Below, piece after piece: positions 9,783-20,687 of a DNA stretch of 64,000 bases; the first letter of the stretch is position 1, and the number at the start of each line of letters is the position of its first letter. This DNA comes from Erinaceus europaeus. Lineage: Eukaryota > Chordata > Mammalia > Eulipotyphla > Erinaceidae. The DNA lies in the NCBI RefSeq assembly GCF_950295315.1, contig NC_080164.1, positions 111,310,447-111,374,446 of the forward strand, written 5' to 3'. The notes beneath the pieces were generated by a model. It was not told where the DNA came from and ran no database searches. It was given only the letters and a program-made list of their open reading frames with translations. The translations under genes and the position numbers were made by a program.

Positions 9783-10755
9783 ATAGTATAATATTACAGA
9801 TTTAATAATGGTTTAAAATATTTTTCCTTAAAGCTAGTGGTTTATTAATGAAAAAAAGTAAAAAGAAAGAGCCCCAGCAACATTCTGTCATATGGAATCC
9901 TAGGAAATTAAGCCTGAGGACCCAGCACTTAGCTGTTTCACCTGTAACAGTGATCTGTCACTTTTTATGAAGTAAAGGTCTTGTAGCTGTAGTGGGAGAC
10001 TTGTTTCATAGAGAAAGTAAAGGTTGTACTTTGCAAAGAAAATACTAAAACTTTAAATATTAGAAAAATTATTGGATTAATTTTTTCAGAAAATCCTGTT
10101 TGTTGAAGGATACATTCTCAATTAGATGATTTTAGATTAAGAAGATAATATCACTTATACCCTTAAAGTGTTCTTTACCTATAAAACACAAGAACTAGAA
10201 ATAGTGCAAACTCCACACATCATGTTAACTACAACCACAGTGAATTTATTGCATATACAACAATCCTTTTTTTAACAATGTGTGTAAAAATGATAAAAGT
10301 GTAGCAAGAATTTAAGCTCTCAAAAACCAAAAAGAACAGCACTTTTTTCTTTGTTAATAAAAAATAAATTGTGCTCTCTCCTGAGGAAGACATTCTACAA
10401 ATGCAATATAAATGCATTTAGGGAAAATTAGCAGACACTCTCTTGCTCACTCATCATTAGTTTTTACCCCGGTGGTTTGTGCAAAGTCAGTAGGGAAGCA
10501 TATTTATGATTTTGGTACATGGAAGTCTAATTATTTCCCTGGTTCTGTCATTTGTCCACATTACCAAAAAGTAAAATCAGAGATATTCACGTAAAATGAA
10601 TCCATTTGGAAGAACCTGTCCCTTGTCCTTTTGTTTTGACAAACTGCACAGTTGTTTTTTTTTTTTTTTTAAATAAACATGTCTATGTTTTATTCATATC
10701 CAGGTCAAGGAAAACAAAAGCAGCTTTCATCTTCCAGAAACTCCTAATACAGAGT
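9783..10755. other. Unique sequence, about 1 kb
   Basis: No repeat family or exon recognised. A T16 run is at about 10,653-10,670. The ORFs here are short and A/T-driven. Confidence 0.5.
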
Positions 10756-10771
10756 CAGAATTATTTCTTCA

Positions 10772-11055
10772 GGGAGTCAGGCGGTAGCGCAGAGGGTTAA
10801 GTGCACGTGGCACAAAGAGCAAGGACTGGCATAAGGAGTAAGGATCCTGGTTTGAGCCCCCGGCTCCCCACCTGCAGGGGAGTCGCTTCACAAGAGGTGA
10901 AACAGGTCTGCAGGTGTCTTTCTCTTCCCCTCTCTGTCTTCCTCATCTCTCTCCATTTCTCTCTGTCCTATCCACCAATGACAACAATAACAACAATAAC
11001 TACAATAATAAAACAAGGGCAACAAAAGGGAATAAATAAATAAATATTTTTTAAA
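10772..11055 (+). mobile_element. SINE type A, full length with 16-bp TSD
   Basis: A model copy of the family. An A-box-like TAGCGCAGAGG lies at 10,785-10,795 and a B-box-like GGTTTGAGCCC at 10,849-10,859. These are followed by the CACCTGCAGGGGAGTCGC core, a C/T-rich body, an (ACAATA)n segment and an AATAAATAAATA tail. AGAATTATTTCTTCAG is repeated exactly at 10,756-10,771 and 11,056-11,071. The tRNA-like head is part of the SINE and is not a tRNA gene. Confidence 0.97.
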
Positions 11056-11071
11056 AGAATTATTTCTTCAG

Positions 11072-11394
11072 GGTTAATTATAGCCAGTCTTCCCAGTTTT
11101 AAGAACACCTATTCTTATTTTTCCAATAAGCATTGCTTTTTAAACCAAATTATTCCAGGATATATATATATTTCCTATGCCCCTTGGCTTTTAAACAATC
11201 AAATGCCTAATTGTTAGCACCATTTCAACATGCATCAAGTGACAACCTTTTACATGGAACTATCACTGCATTGTATTAATCTTCAGGTGTGCATCCTGGA
11301 AATCATTGAAAATCCTCTCAGCTCACAGAGGAGACCAGTAGAAGCAGTAGGTGAACCAGGTGACTTTGTCAGTGATGTGCTCTAGCCTAACAGT
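11072..11394. other. Unique sequence, no feature seen
   Basis: No repeat or exon recognised up to the start of the L1 3' end. Confidence 0.45.
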
Positions 11395-11724
11395 GATGAA
11401 AATATGATGCCATCCTGACTTCCCTGAGCAGACAACCTCACCAATGTGTCCCAACACCTCACTTCTTGAGACCCTTACCCCAATAGGGAAATATAGAAAC
11501 AGGCTGGGGTATGGTCAATGCTCACGTTCAGTGGAGAAACAACTACAGAAGCCAGAACTCCCACCTTCTGCACCCTATAGTGACTCTCAGTCCATACTCC
11601 CAGAGGGAATATGAATAGGGAAGCTCCCAAAGGATGGGATGGTACACAGGAGCTCTGGCGGTGGGAACTGTATGGGATTGTTCCCCTGCTATATGAAAAT
11701 ATTATTATTATTATTAAATCACTA
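11395..11724 (+). mobile_element. L1 3' end, older type
   Basis: Contains ACCAATGTGTCCC, CTCCCACCTTCTGCACC and a GGTGGGAACTGTATGGG block, and ends TATTATTATTATTAAATCACTAA. This is the older tail type, as in 19,000-19,070, rather than the TTTATAAATAAA type. It is 5'-truncated. Confidence 0.8.
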
Positions 11725-11727
11725 ACT

Positions 11728-11793
11728 AAAAGAAAAGAAAAGAGAAAAGAAGAGAATAGAAAAAGAAAATAAAGTAAAAGAAAAGAAAAAGGT
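11728..11793 (+). repeat. (AAAAG)n purine-rich tract
   Basis: An irregular A/G repeat with AAAAGAAAAGAG-type units that probably grew from the poly-A tail of the preceding L1. Confidence 0.9.
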
Positions 11794-11794
11794 G

Positions 11795-12783
11795 AGCCCC
11801 TTCTTCCCCAGCACTCAATCTCCTCTGAACTTGTCTGCAGTCTGTGTGCTCATTTTGACAAATGACTTGCAGATAGCTATGCATTCAGGCAAACCAATCA
11901 TGTTAAATAAATCAAAATGAACAAACGTTTCAATTTTATTTATTTTATTTTGTCCCAGTGTGTTCTCATCAGTGCAGACAAAAGGACAACAAATACAAAA
12001 CCTCACCTCCTATGAACAGTGGAAAAGATGTACATATTAACACTAAATCAAACTTTGAAAAAAATCAAATTAAAGACAATGCCACCTGCTGGAATAATCA
12101 ATGCAGTTGAATAATCTAAACCACTGATTTTATGGGGTAGGATGGAGAGTAGGAGAATGGGGAACATTTAAAGTAGCAAACTGTCCAGAAGTTACCATAG
12201 TGCAAGCAGACAACTCAAGAGTCTATCACATTCTAAGAATAGAACAAATGTACAGTCTATGGCTAAAGACAATGGGGACTCTGTCTCTCTATCAGAGCTG
12301 TTCATTGTTATCAGGAAGAAACTCTGAGAGGTAGAAGACTCTCAGAGAGGAAGGTCATAGTGACACAAAGTGACTTTAGAAAGGTCACCAAAGAGATATA
12401 CAAAAGTTAGAAAAACAAATGAAGGAAATCAGCAAAGAGGAAATGGAGAATTAAATAAGAAATAACAGATCCACACTGTAAAGAATAAGGTAAAAAAATG
12501 TGACTGAGAAATCAAGAGGGGGGAGGATAGATAAAATGAAAGACAGAACCAGTAAGTTCAAACGTAATTATGTGCAAAAGAATCAGCTATAAGAGATGGA
12601 GATGAGATAGATGCCAAAAATAAAGAAACACTTCATGAGCTATATGACCCAGGTGTGTGGACCCAGGTCCTAGAGCATGACAAGTGCTCTACCCAGTGCA
12701 CCAACACCATCATTGCCAAAGTATTCAGAGCCAGCAAACTAAGTTAAAATTTGAATACAAATATTTTAATTTTGGAGCCCAGG
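11795..12783. other. Mostly unique sequence
   Basis: No gene recognised. The end (about 12,640-12,715) has a CCCAGGTCCTAGAGCATGAC segment resembling a SINE core, but it is too eroded to call. Confidence 0.45.
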
Positions 12784-13036
12784 TTTCTTTTGCCCTCCCC
12801 TTCCCTCCCCTTCCTCCCCTTCTCTCCACTCTGCTCCCTGTCCCTCCCCTCTCTCCCCCTTTCCTTCCCTCTCCTCTTTAACTGTTTTCCCCTCCCCTCC
12901 TCTCTCTTCCCCTGTCCTTTCCTCCCCTCTCTGTCCTTCCCCTTCTTCCCCTCCCCTCCCCTCCCCTCTCCCTCATCTTCCCTTTCCCTCTCCTCTCTTC
13001 CTCATGCCTTCCTTCCTTTTACTTTCCTTTCTTTTC
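12784..13036 (-). repeat. Pyrimidine tract, about 250 bp
   Basis: Nearly pure C/T, built from CCCCTTCC-, CCCTCTCC- and TCCTCCCC-like units with rare A or G. It sits where the A/G-rich body of a reversed SINE would lie, next to the SINE head at 13,037-13,128, and may be an expansion of that body. The Pro/Ser/Phe/Leu ORFs here are not genes. Confidence 0.9.
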
Positions 13037-13128
13037 TTGCTATATGAACTTTCTGACTTATGAACCTCAGACCTTAGGGCTCAAGCATGAAAGTCTTCTG
13101 CATAACTACTAAGCTATTTTGTCAGTCC
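13037..13128 (-). mobile_element. SINE head, type C/D-like, reversed
   Basis: The segment ACCTCAGACCTTAGGGCTCAAGCATGAAAGTC with CTGCATAACTACTAAGC is the reverse of a tRNA-like SINE head related to type D. Its own body would be the pyrimidine tract to the left. Confidence 0.65.
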
Positions 13129-13897
13129 TTGGTGCTCAAGTTCTTACCTACTAGACCATATCTACTCATATTTAAATCTATTTTAAGCACATACATCATT
13201 CAATTCCCCTACAATCTTCCCAGTTTTTTCCCAAAGCAAATATTATCTTTTTCTAATTCAGGAAACTCATATTTAATAGAAGAGGTTAAGTAACTTGCCT
13301 AGAACTAAAAATTTGCTTCCTCTACCAAGCTTCACTACAATCTGGCAGCCCCTATGCTTATGTTACTTAGATAAAAGTGGAGCATTTATCTGGAATGCTA
13401 GCAAAAGAAATGCAACAATCAAAAAATCCAGGAAAAGACATTGTAGAAATGGTATACTTTCCATTTAAAAAAATTTAATATTATAAAAAGCAACATTGTC
13501 AGCAATGGGGGAAAACCGAAATCATTATGACTCTTTAGTTATAATACTGTGATTTGGTATTATTTTCTTTTAAATTATTTAAGTGGGGAAATAAATGGGC
13601 CACTTCACAGCAGGAAGATTTTTAGTACATAGGACTTTTCAGTCTTTATCCTTCCCTTCTCTCACATTTTCTGGCCATATCTGTTGCACAAAGCATCATT
13701 ATTGTGGTAGGGAAGGGAAGAGGAGACAATTGTAGTGTTTATTCAATTCCATAAGACTAGTAAGCACAAGATATGGAAAGTAAAGGCATCCTGCCCCAAA
13801 TCCAAGTCATCACCTGACAACCGTTCTTGGAGAAAGCATATAAAATAAGGAGAACACTTGGAATTAAGCCATGAGAGCAGTTTTAAAAGTAAAATGT
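13129..13897. other. Unique sequence
   Basis: No repeat family or exon recognised. The ORF at 13,087-13,293 starts inside the SINE and has no recognisable motif. Confidence 0.5.
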
Positions 13898-14066
13898 GTG
13901 GCCAGGGAGGTGGCACAGTGGAAAAAGCACTGAATTCTAAAGCATGAGGTCCTGAGTTCTATCCCTGGCAGCACATGTACCAGAGTGATGTCTGGTTCTC
14001 TCTCTCACATCTATATTTCTCATTAATTATTAAAACATTTAAAAATAAATAAATAAAAATAAAATG
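13898..14066 (+). mobile_element. SINE type C, reference copy
   Basis: Head GGCCAGGGAGGTGGCACAG, then ACTGAATTCTAAAGCATGAGG, a B-box-like GAGTTCTATCCC, GAGTGATGTCTGGTTC and a tail of TAAAAATAAATAAATAAAAA. It is the clearest member of type C in the window. Confidence 0.88.
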
Positions 14067-14446
14067 CTGTGATGGAGAAAGAAAAAAAACTACTTTCAAT
14101 GTATGTCCAGACCCCCACCTCAGCCCCCCCCCAAATGCATCATTCCAGTGAGGCAGGAAGTAGTATCAAAGGATGGAGTGAAGAGTGACAGATTTAGTCT
14201 AAGAACTTTGTTGGAAGGCAAACTCTCACCACATTTGGATAGACACTGGATAATAATGTGTTGAAAATAAAATTAATGGGATTTTAGCTGTGGCTGCATG
14301 GCAAATAAAGGATTCAGCTGTGAGGTGGCTGGGAACAGGTTTAAACAATTCAAAGTTTTATTAGGGTGATCTGGGGGCACAAGACAAATATTTTAGATAC
14401 TGAAAAATAAGCAATTATCATCTGGGGTTAAGAATATAGTAGGTCA
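14067..14446. other. Unique sequence
   Basis: No repeat or exon recognised. A C9 run interrupted once lies at about 14,121-14,131. Confidence 0.45.
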
Positions 14447-14817
14447 GGGAATCAAGATGGATGCATAATGACATCTCCTGACTTTCTCTCTACAAAACAG
14501 CTACTTGAAATGTGGGAATTTTGTGTGAGGGCAAGATTTCCAGCCCAATGGCAGAGGAAGTATACAGGTGGGATCAAAGTGCAACCAAGGAGGAGAACCT
14601 CAGGTCACATATGGGTTAGCAGCCTGCTGAAGAGGCTAACCAAAGCAGGTACCAGATACTGAGAGGAGCTGATCTGTGTGTTACAATTCTTCCCTCTGTA
14701 CTACCCCCCTCAACCCACTCCAGAAGGGTAAAGGAAGAAGCTATAGACAAAGGGGCCATTCTGTAAATAACCTCATTCTCAAGATTCCAAGTTCAGTAGG
14801 AAGTCAACAGAAGGGTT

Positions 14818-14830
14818 TTTTTTTTTGTTT

Positions 14831-14873
<43 letters not shown>

Positions 14874-14880
14874 TTTTTTT
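14818..14880 (+). repeat. (TTTA)n microsatellite in the L1 5' UTR
   Basis: About 12 TTTA units flanked by T-runs, within the 5' UTR of the L1 at 14.4-19.1 kb. The Phe/Ile/Tyr/Leu run in the ORF at 14,676-15,047 comes from it. Confidence 0.95.
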
Positions 14881-15815
14881 TCTATTTCTCTCCTCAAGAG
14901 GGCTGGAACTCTTTCTTATTGGTTAAATTCATTGCCCAATCTTCTGCCTCTTCTAGGGCAATGAGAGTACACCGCTCTAGCTTTCTTTCTTTCTTTTTCT
15001 TCTTCCCTCTAGCTCTTTGGTTTATGCTGCTTTTTGCAGTTATTTAGGAAAGGAAGAGGTTTGGGATAGCCAATTTGGAATAGTTTAAACTGCAGAGTGG
15101 ACTTAGTTTTTTTTTTTTTCTGTTTACTTTTGTTGTTGGTGGTGGTAGTTTGTTTGTCATTGCTATCAGTTTATTTCCCCTTCTTATTACTTTGACCAAA
15201 ATTAGCATTTGTTGGTGGTGCATTGCATTTACTGGTGATTGCTTGTGCTCTGTATTGTGCTAGTAGTGGCTTTTTTGTTTATTTGTTCATTTGCTTGTTT
15301 TGTTTGTTTGTTTGCCTTGTTTGGTTTTCTTCTTCTTTCCTTTCTCTTTTTCTTTCCTTTTCTCTGATTTGAAAATATCTTAGCTTTTGCTCCTATATTT
15401 GCTGTATTCACGTGCTTATTTGTGATCTATCTTGAGTAAGAAGTCTGACATACAAAGGTTTTTCTTTCTTTATCTCTCTCTCTCTTCCTTTATTTTCTCT
15501 CCCTTCCCACAATCTCTTAAATTTATGTGTGATAGTGGATTATTTTTGTAACTGTCTGTTCTTGCTTTGTATTTTTTTCAGCTATTATTGTTGTTTTGTT
15601 TTTGCTTTTTTTTTTTTTTTTTTGCTAGAGAGAGTTTCTGTAGCTAACAAGTTTTGGTCGAACTGCATTTGTCACCACTTTTATTGTAGTTGTTGTATTT
15701 GCTGAGGTTTGTGACCCCAGTTTTAAGAGGTCTTTGGTTTAGTAGAGCTTTTCCTCACTCAACACAACTAAAAGTAAGTAGCCAAGGCACATAAATACAA
15801 AACACACTAATAGAA

Positions 15816-16940
15816 AAATATGATCAAATTGAAAGCAATTAAATAAACTATGGCAATGAATCAGGAAGAAGGCCAGAAAAAATTCCAGGTAAGCCAGAAA
15901 GAACTGAAAATGAGGAATATATGTAAATATTAATTGATATGTTAATCACAGAGGTTGAGTAAACCTTTTGAGGAAAATGCTATCAGAAGTACAGAAACAA
16001 CATATGAGACCCTCGAGGATAATATGAGTTACCTTGAAGTAATTAGAGAACTGAAAGCTAAAATAGTTGAGCTAAAAGACCAGATAGCAGAACAATAGTG
16101 TAACTGAGCAAGATAGAAATATAGCTGAACCAAAGAAGGAAGCTGAGGAAAGAGAAAGATGATTTACAGAAGCAAAAAACAGAATTATCCAGACAGAGGA
16201 TGAGTTAGAGAAAACTAAGAAGGAGGTAAAAGAGCTAAAAAAGAGATTGAGAGACATTGAAAACAACAACAGAGACACATGAGATGCTGTCAAAAGAAGT
16301 AACTTTCACATATTTGGAATACCAGAGGAAGAAAGAGAGGAAGGAGAAGAAAATATCCTATAGGAAATAGTAGAAGAAAACTTCCCAGCCCTAAAAAACA
16401 GAAAGGATATTAAGATTCAAGAGGTTAAGAAAGTCACAAACAAAATCAACCCAGACCTGAAGACATGAAGACACAACATAGTTACAATGAAAAGAAGTAA
16501 GTATAAAGAAAGGATCCAAAAGGCTTCAGTAGAAAAATAAAAAGTCACATACAGAAGAAAACACATAAGTACTATCTGCAGACTTCTCCACTGAAACTCT
16601 AAAAGCCAGAAGAGAATGGCAAGATATCTATCAAGCTCTCAGTAAAAAAGGGTTTCAGGCAAGGGTAGATAGCATAATGGTTATGCAAAAAGACTCATGC
16701 CTGAGGCTCCGAAGTCCCAGGTTCAATCCCCTGCACTACCACAAGCCAAAGGAAAGTAGTAATCTAGTAAAAAAATAAATATTTTTTTTAAAAAAGGGGG
16801 GTTTCAACCAAGGATAGTATATCTAGCTAGACTTTCATTCAGACTAGATTTAGGGATAAAAACCTTCTCAGACAAGCAATATAGGAGGCAACTTTAATCA
16901 CCAAGCCTTCCCTGAAAGAGGTTCTAAAAGACCTCTTATA
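15816..16940 (+). pseudogene. L1 ORF1 remnant
   Basis: ORF1 encodes the L1 RNA-binding chaperone (coiled coil, RRM, C-terminal domain). Here the coiled-coil region (AATAGTTGAGCTAAAAGACC onward) and the RRM/CTD region (to TCTAAAAGACCTCTTATAA at about 16,940) align by eye with the ORF1 copies at 24,656 and 58,522. Stops and shifts occur throughout, for example TAG near 16,096, and a SINE interrupts the CTD at 16,657-16,797. It is the most decayed ORF1 in the window. Confidence 0.88.
16657..16797 (+). mobile_element. SINE type D, inside L1 ORF1
   Basis: Head GGTAGATAGCATAATGGTTATG, then GACTCATGCCTGAGGCTCC and GTCCCAGGTTCAATCCC (B box), tail AAAAAAATAAATA. GGGTTTCA occurs before (about 16,649) and after (about 16,799) as a likely TSD. 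It is the clearest type D copy here. Confidence 0.9.
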
Positions 16941-17002
16941 AACAAGAACATCACCAAAATATTTGCCATATATCATAACAATTAAGAAAAACCTGTTGAA
17001 TA

Positions 17003-18162
17003 ATGGTATTGCAATACTTTAAATCCATAATATCAATAAATGTCCATGGCTTACAGTCACCCACTAAAAGGCGCAGAGTAGGAGGATGGATCAGAAAAAG
17101 CAACCCAACCATATGCTGCTTACAAGAATCACACCTGACCCAACAAAACAAACCCAAACTTAAAGTGAAAGGATAAAAGGTTATCATAAAGGCTAATGAA
17201 CCACAAAAAGGTAGGAAAATCCATTCTCATCTCTAACACAACAGACTTTAAATTAAATAAAGTAATAAAAGATAGGCAAGGTCATTACATAATGATCAGA
17301 GGCTCAATCAATCATTAAAACTTAGAAATTATTAACATATGTGCACTCAATTAGGGCCCATCTAAACACATCGAACACTTACTGAAATAGCTACAAAAAA
17401 TACATCAATAGTAATACAATAATAGTAGGAGACTTCAACTCCAAACTCTAATACATAGATCAGCTAAGTAGTGAATAAACAAAGAAACAAGAGAATAAAT
17501 CAAAGAGATGGAAAGACTAGACCTCCTGGACATTTTCAGAGTTCTTCACCCCAAGAAACTGGAATATACATTCTTTTCACATCCACACAGCACATCCTTA
17601 AGGACAGACCAAATGTTAGGCCACAAAGACAATATCAACATATTCAAAAGCACTAAAATCATCGCAAGCATCTTCTCAGACCACAGTGGAGTAAAGCTAA
17701 CACTCAAAATAAACAGAAAATTACTAAAAGCCACAAAATTTGGAAACTCGGCAACATACTGCTTAATAAGCTCTGAGTCAAAGAGGAACTAAAACAAGAA
17801 ATTCAAATTTTTCTGGAAACAAATGAAAATGAAGACATGAGCAATTAGAATATATGGGACACAGCTAAAGCAGTACTTAGAGGGAAACTCATAGCCATAT
17901 CAGCACACATTAGAAAACAAGAAAAAGCTCAAGGAAAATACCTTACTAAACACCTTAAAGACTTACAAGAAGAGGGCCAAAGAGACACTAAAGCATCCAG
18001 AAGGACTGAAATCACCAAAGTTAGAGTGAAAATAAACAACAATGAATATAAGAGAACCATACAAAAGATCAATGAAGCCAAATGTTGGTTCTTTCAAAAA
18101 TTCAAGAAAATTGACAAACTCTTACTCAGACTCACTAAAAACAAAACAAAAAAAAAAGGGTG
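17003..18162 (+). pseudogene. L1 ORF2 N-terminal part (endonuclease), truncated
   Basis: ORF2 encodes the endonuclease-reverse transcriptase. The ATG at 17,003 is followed by the endonuclease start (aligned with NVNGLNSP in other copies), a later block reading LEYTFFSHPHSTSLRTDQMLGHK in one frame, and the [10 protein letters not shown] block near 17,680, which contains the conserved His. The start in ATGGTATTG and many shifts show decay. The copy ends in an A-rich run at about 18,150-18,162 and joins 3' UTR, so RT and Cys-rich regions are absent. Confidence 0.88.
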
Positions 18163-18439
18163 AGTAGGATACCAAAGTAAAAGTCTCTGGGTGGAGGGTG
18201 AGGGTAGATATTCAGCTTCATTGTGGGGGCGGGGAGGAACAAAGATCTTTGGTGTTGGGAATGGTATTAATATACACTCCTATTAACTTATATTCTCACA
18301 AGTAACTATTTAATATGAGAGGGAAAATTTGGATTGAATGTCTTGAACTTTTTGATGCATGGACCTTCAATTTTCAATAATTACTTATTTCGCCATACCT
18401 ATATATACATCCCTTACTACTGTACTGCCCTAATAAATC

Positions 18440-18773
18440 TGTAGGTGGTGAGGGTGAGAACAGAACAGGGAGAAAGACAGGAACCTCCCAGAGTGCTTCA
18501 GAGAGACAACTCATTTATTGTACAGCAGGCAGGCGAGGTTATTATACTGTGGTTTAGGGAAGGGGAAGTAGTAGCTATCCAATCACAAGAGTCACAGCTC
18601 ACATCATGACATATATGAAACTCCAATCATGTCATGTGGTGACAGATTGTGGCATAGGGCCATATTTGTCCCTATCATGCCCTGAACACGCCCTTGGTCA
18701 TGGGTCTGGGAGCTCATGATGAGGAAATCTCTCTACCCCTAACCTGGTGCGTCAGCACCACCTTAGATCCACA
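18440..18773 (-). mobile_element. Probable solo LTR, ERVK-like, inside L1 3' UTR
   Basis: Read on the minus strand it starts TGTGGATCTAAGG and ends CACCACCTACA, giving the TG...CA ends of an LTR. It contains a TATA-like CAGTATAATAACC and an AATAAA signal (reverse at 18,514-18,519) followed by a short region rich in TGTCTTTCTCC. That architecture resembles class II (ERVK/IAP-like) LTRs. No internal retroviral sequence is present. The exact outer end is uncertain: with the TG/CA ends no TSD is visible, while AAATC lies at 18,435-18,439 and 18,725-18,729, which would give a shorter element. Confidence 0.6.
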
Positions 18774-19075
18774 TGGTCGAGAAGGGACACACCTACCGCC
18801 TCTGCGTGGAGGGTTCAGGATCTACCCTCAAGACTCAATTCAGAAATGATAGGTCTCAACCCAGCCTGGGGCTTCGGTATCCCAGACAGACAGATAGACA
18901 TAGAAATAATAGTCAACTCATATCTGAGACCTTTGGAGAACTTCTGTAGTTTCTAGTGGAGGGAATAGGGATACAGAACTCTGGTGATGGGAATGGTTCA
19001 AATTGGTATCTCTGTTATCTTGTAATTTTGTAAGTCAATGTTAAATCACTAATAAAAATGTAAAAGAATAATAAT

Positions 19076-19269
19076 AATTAATTTTTAAAAAGCATGGAGA
19101 TCTTGACCACACTTATAGGAGCTCCTCTTCATTCACTGATGTCAGAATCTCCTTGAGGGAAAAAAATGAATGCAGGAAGCTGGCTTGCACACATTCTTTG
19201 AGGAAAAATACAATACTCATTTAAACAACAATGGAGTATTTCATGAAAAAAGAAACACTGGGATACTAG
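19076..19269. other. Unique sequence, no feature seen
   Basis: Short unassigned stretch between the L1 and the following SINE pair. Confidence 0.4.
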
Positions 19270-19411
19270 CACCTTTTTTTTTTTCTATGTAGTTATTTAC
19301 TTACCCAGAGCTCTGGTTTGTGGCTAGATGTTGGTGCCTGGCATTAAACCTGGGACTTTGGAGTTTCAAGCATCAGGGTTTATTTGCATAACTGTTATGC
19401 TGTCTCTCCCA
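19270..19411 (-). mobile_element. SINE type D, reversed
   Basis: T-run tail, then CAGAGCTCTGGTTTGTGGC, AAACCTGGGACTTTGGAG and GCATAACTGTTATGCTGTC, the reverse of the type D head. It abuts the TSD of the next SINE. Confidence 0.88.
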
Positions 19412-19428
19412 CTGAAACTAACACTTTT

Positions 19429-19701
19429 TAAAAAAATTTTTTTAATATTTATTTTACTTATTTATTCCCTTTTGTTGCCCTTGTTGTTTTATTGTTGTTG
19501 TTGTTGGATAGGACAGAGAGAAATGGAGAGAGGAAGGGAAGACAGAGAGGAGGAGAGAAAGATAGACACCTGCAGACCTGCTTCACCGTCTGTGAAACGA
19601 CTCCCTTGCAGGTGGGGAGCCGGGGTTTGAACCAGGATCCTTATGCTGGTCCTTGTGCTTTGCGCCACCTGCGCTTAATCCACTGTGCTACAGCCCGACT
19701 C
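19429..19701 (-). mobile_element. SINE type A, reversed, full length
   Basis: Reversed tail TTTATTTATTCCCTTTTGTTG, A/G-rich body, core near TGCAGGTGGGGAGCCGGGG, and head ending CTACAGCCCGACTCCC. TGAAACTAACACTTTTT (19,412) and TGAAACTACCACTTTT (19,702) form an imperfect TSD. Confidence 0.95.
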
Positions 19702-19719
19702 CCTGAAACTACCACTTTT

Positions 19720-20319
19720 AAAGAGAGGCACATGTGAATGAATTCACCAAGTCCCTTGAATGTGTCTCTCTAAGCTAATATTCTGACAGATTTTCCCTTC
19801 CATCACAATGTCTCTGAAACTTGTGTTCATCTGCACTGTTTTTAATTTCTCCATTCTCTTACATTTATTTTTAATTTTTAAAAAATATTTTGTTTATTTC
19901 TCCAAATCTCTTTCTCCATGACTGTTTACAATTGTCCTTGGAGCAATTATACTGCACTGGCCTCCTATTTTCATATTTTAACATCATTTTGGTTGGTAGC
20001 TTTCAGCTTCCTGCTTTATAGATATGAAATGAAAGAAGCAGAAACAATTATAAATAAGAACACTTTGAATTTTACTCTGAGTCTAACTCGCAATGGATAC
20101 ATTGGTAACTGGACAACTTAACCTTTCTTTGCCTCATTTTCTCGTCTTTGTATTGACTTAGTGAATTATATTTGTGAAACACGAAGAATATCATTTGATA
20201 TGTAGCACCTAGAGAACTATATTTGGTTTGTTTTTGCATATCTCCAAACAACCTGGAACATAACAAGTAGTCAATGAGTGAATCTGAGGGCAGATTGGCA
20301 TGATATTGAATTATTACAA
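19720..20319. other. Unique sequence
   Basis: No repeat or exon recognised. The ORF at 19,918-20,121 shows no recognisable motif. Confidence 0.5.
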
Positions 20320-20687
20320 TCTGTCTTTTAAATTTTTTTTTATTATATTCATTTGTTTAATTGTGTAGAGAAAGGCAGAAATCAAGAGGAAGGGGGAGGT
20401 AAGAGAGGGAGAGAAACAGAGGTTGTATGGTGGCACACTTGGTTGAGAGCTTTGAGAGTGGTGAAGCAGGGCTACTGGTGTCTCTTTGTCTCTCTTCCTC
20501 TATATCTCCACTTCCCCTCTAGATTCCTGGCTGTCTCTAGCCAATAAATAAATAAAGATGGGGGAGGGGAGACTTGCAGTCCTCCTTCACCACTCACAAA
20601 GCTTTCCCCCTTCAGGTGGGGACTGGGGGCATGAACCTTGTGCATTATAACATGTGTGCTAAACTAGGTGCACCACCACCTGGCCCC
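20320..20687 (-). mobile_element. SINE type B, reversed, split by a second SINE
   Basis: The left part (20,320-20,420) is the reversed tail and A/G-rich body. The right part (about 20,567-20,687) is the reversed core and head ending CACCACCTGGCCCC. A plus-strand type B copy sits between them. Confidence 0.88.
20421..20566 (+). mobile_element. SINE type B, internally deleted, nested
   Basis: The head GGTTGTATGGTGGCACACTTGG goes directly to GAGAGCTTTGAGAGTGGTG. About 65 bp between head and core, including the B box, are missing, and GAG occurs at both ends of the gap. The rest of the body and the AATAAATAAATAAAG tail are intact. It lies in the opposite direction to the SINE around it. Confidence 0.85.

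Larger units (their letters stand above)
14447..19075 (+). mobile_element. Old, internally deleted L1 carrying a SINE and an LTR
   Basis: Order: 5' UTR (14,447-15,815), ORF1 remnant, ORF2 first third (17,003-18,162), then an abrupt jump to 3' UTR sequence (GTAGGATACCAAAGTAAAAG at about 18,165), ending TAAATCACTAATAAAAATG near 19,060. About two thirds of ORF2, including all of the RT domain, is missing. The 5' start (GGGAATCAAGATGGATGC) is a degenerate form of the ATGGCGG-type start seen at 23,493. The 5' UTR differs from that element, so it belongs to another L1 lineage. A type D SINE (16,657) and an LTR (18,440) inserted later. I could not find a convincing TSD. Confidence 0.85.

Noticed and set aside
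10772..10860. tRNA-like A and B boxes that could suggest a tRNA gene
   Set aside because: They belong to the heads of SINEs repeated through the window; no clover-leaf with an acceptor stem was seen.
12684..13047. Pro/Ser/Phe/Leu-rich ORFs of 65-98 residues
   Set aside because: Caused by the C/T tract; no start context, domain or splice evidence.
14440..19080. A TSD for the old L1 (AGAATATAG near 14,430 and AGAATAATA near 19,064)
   Set aside because: The match is short, A/T-rich and imperfect, so it is not distinguishable from chance.
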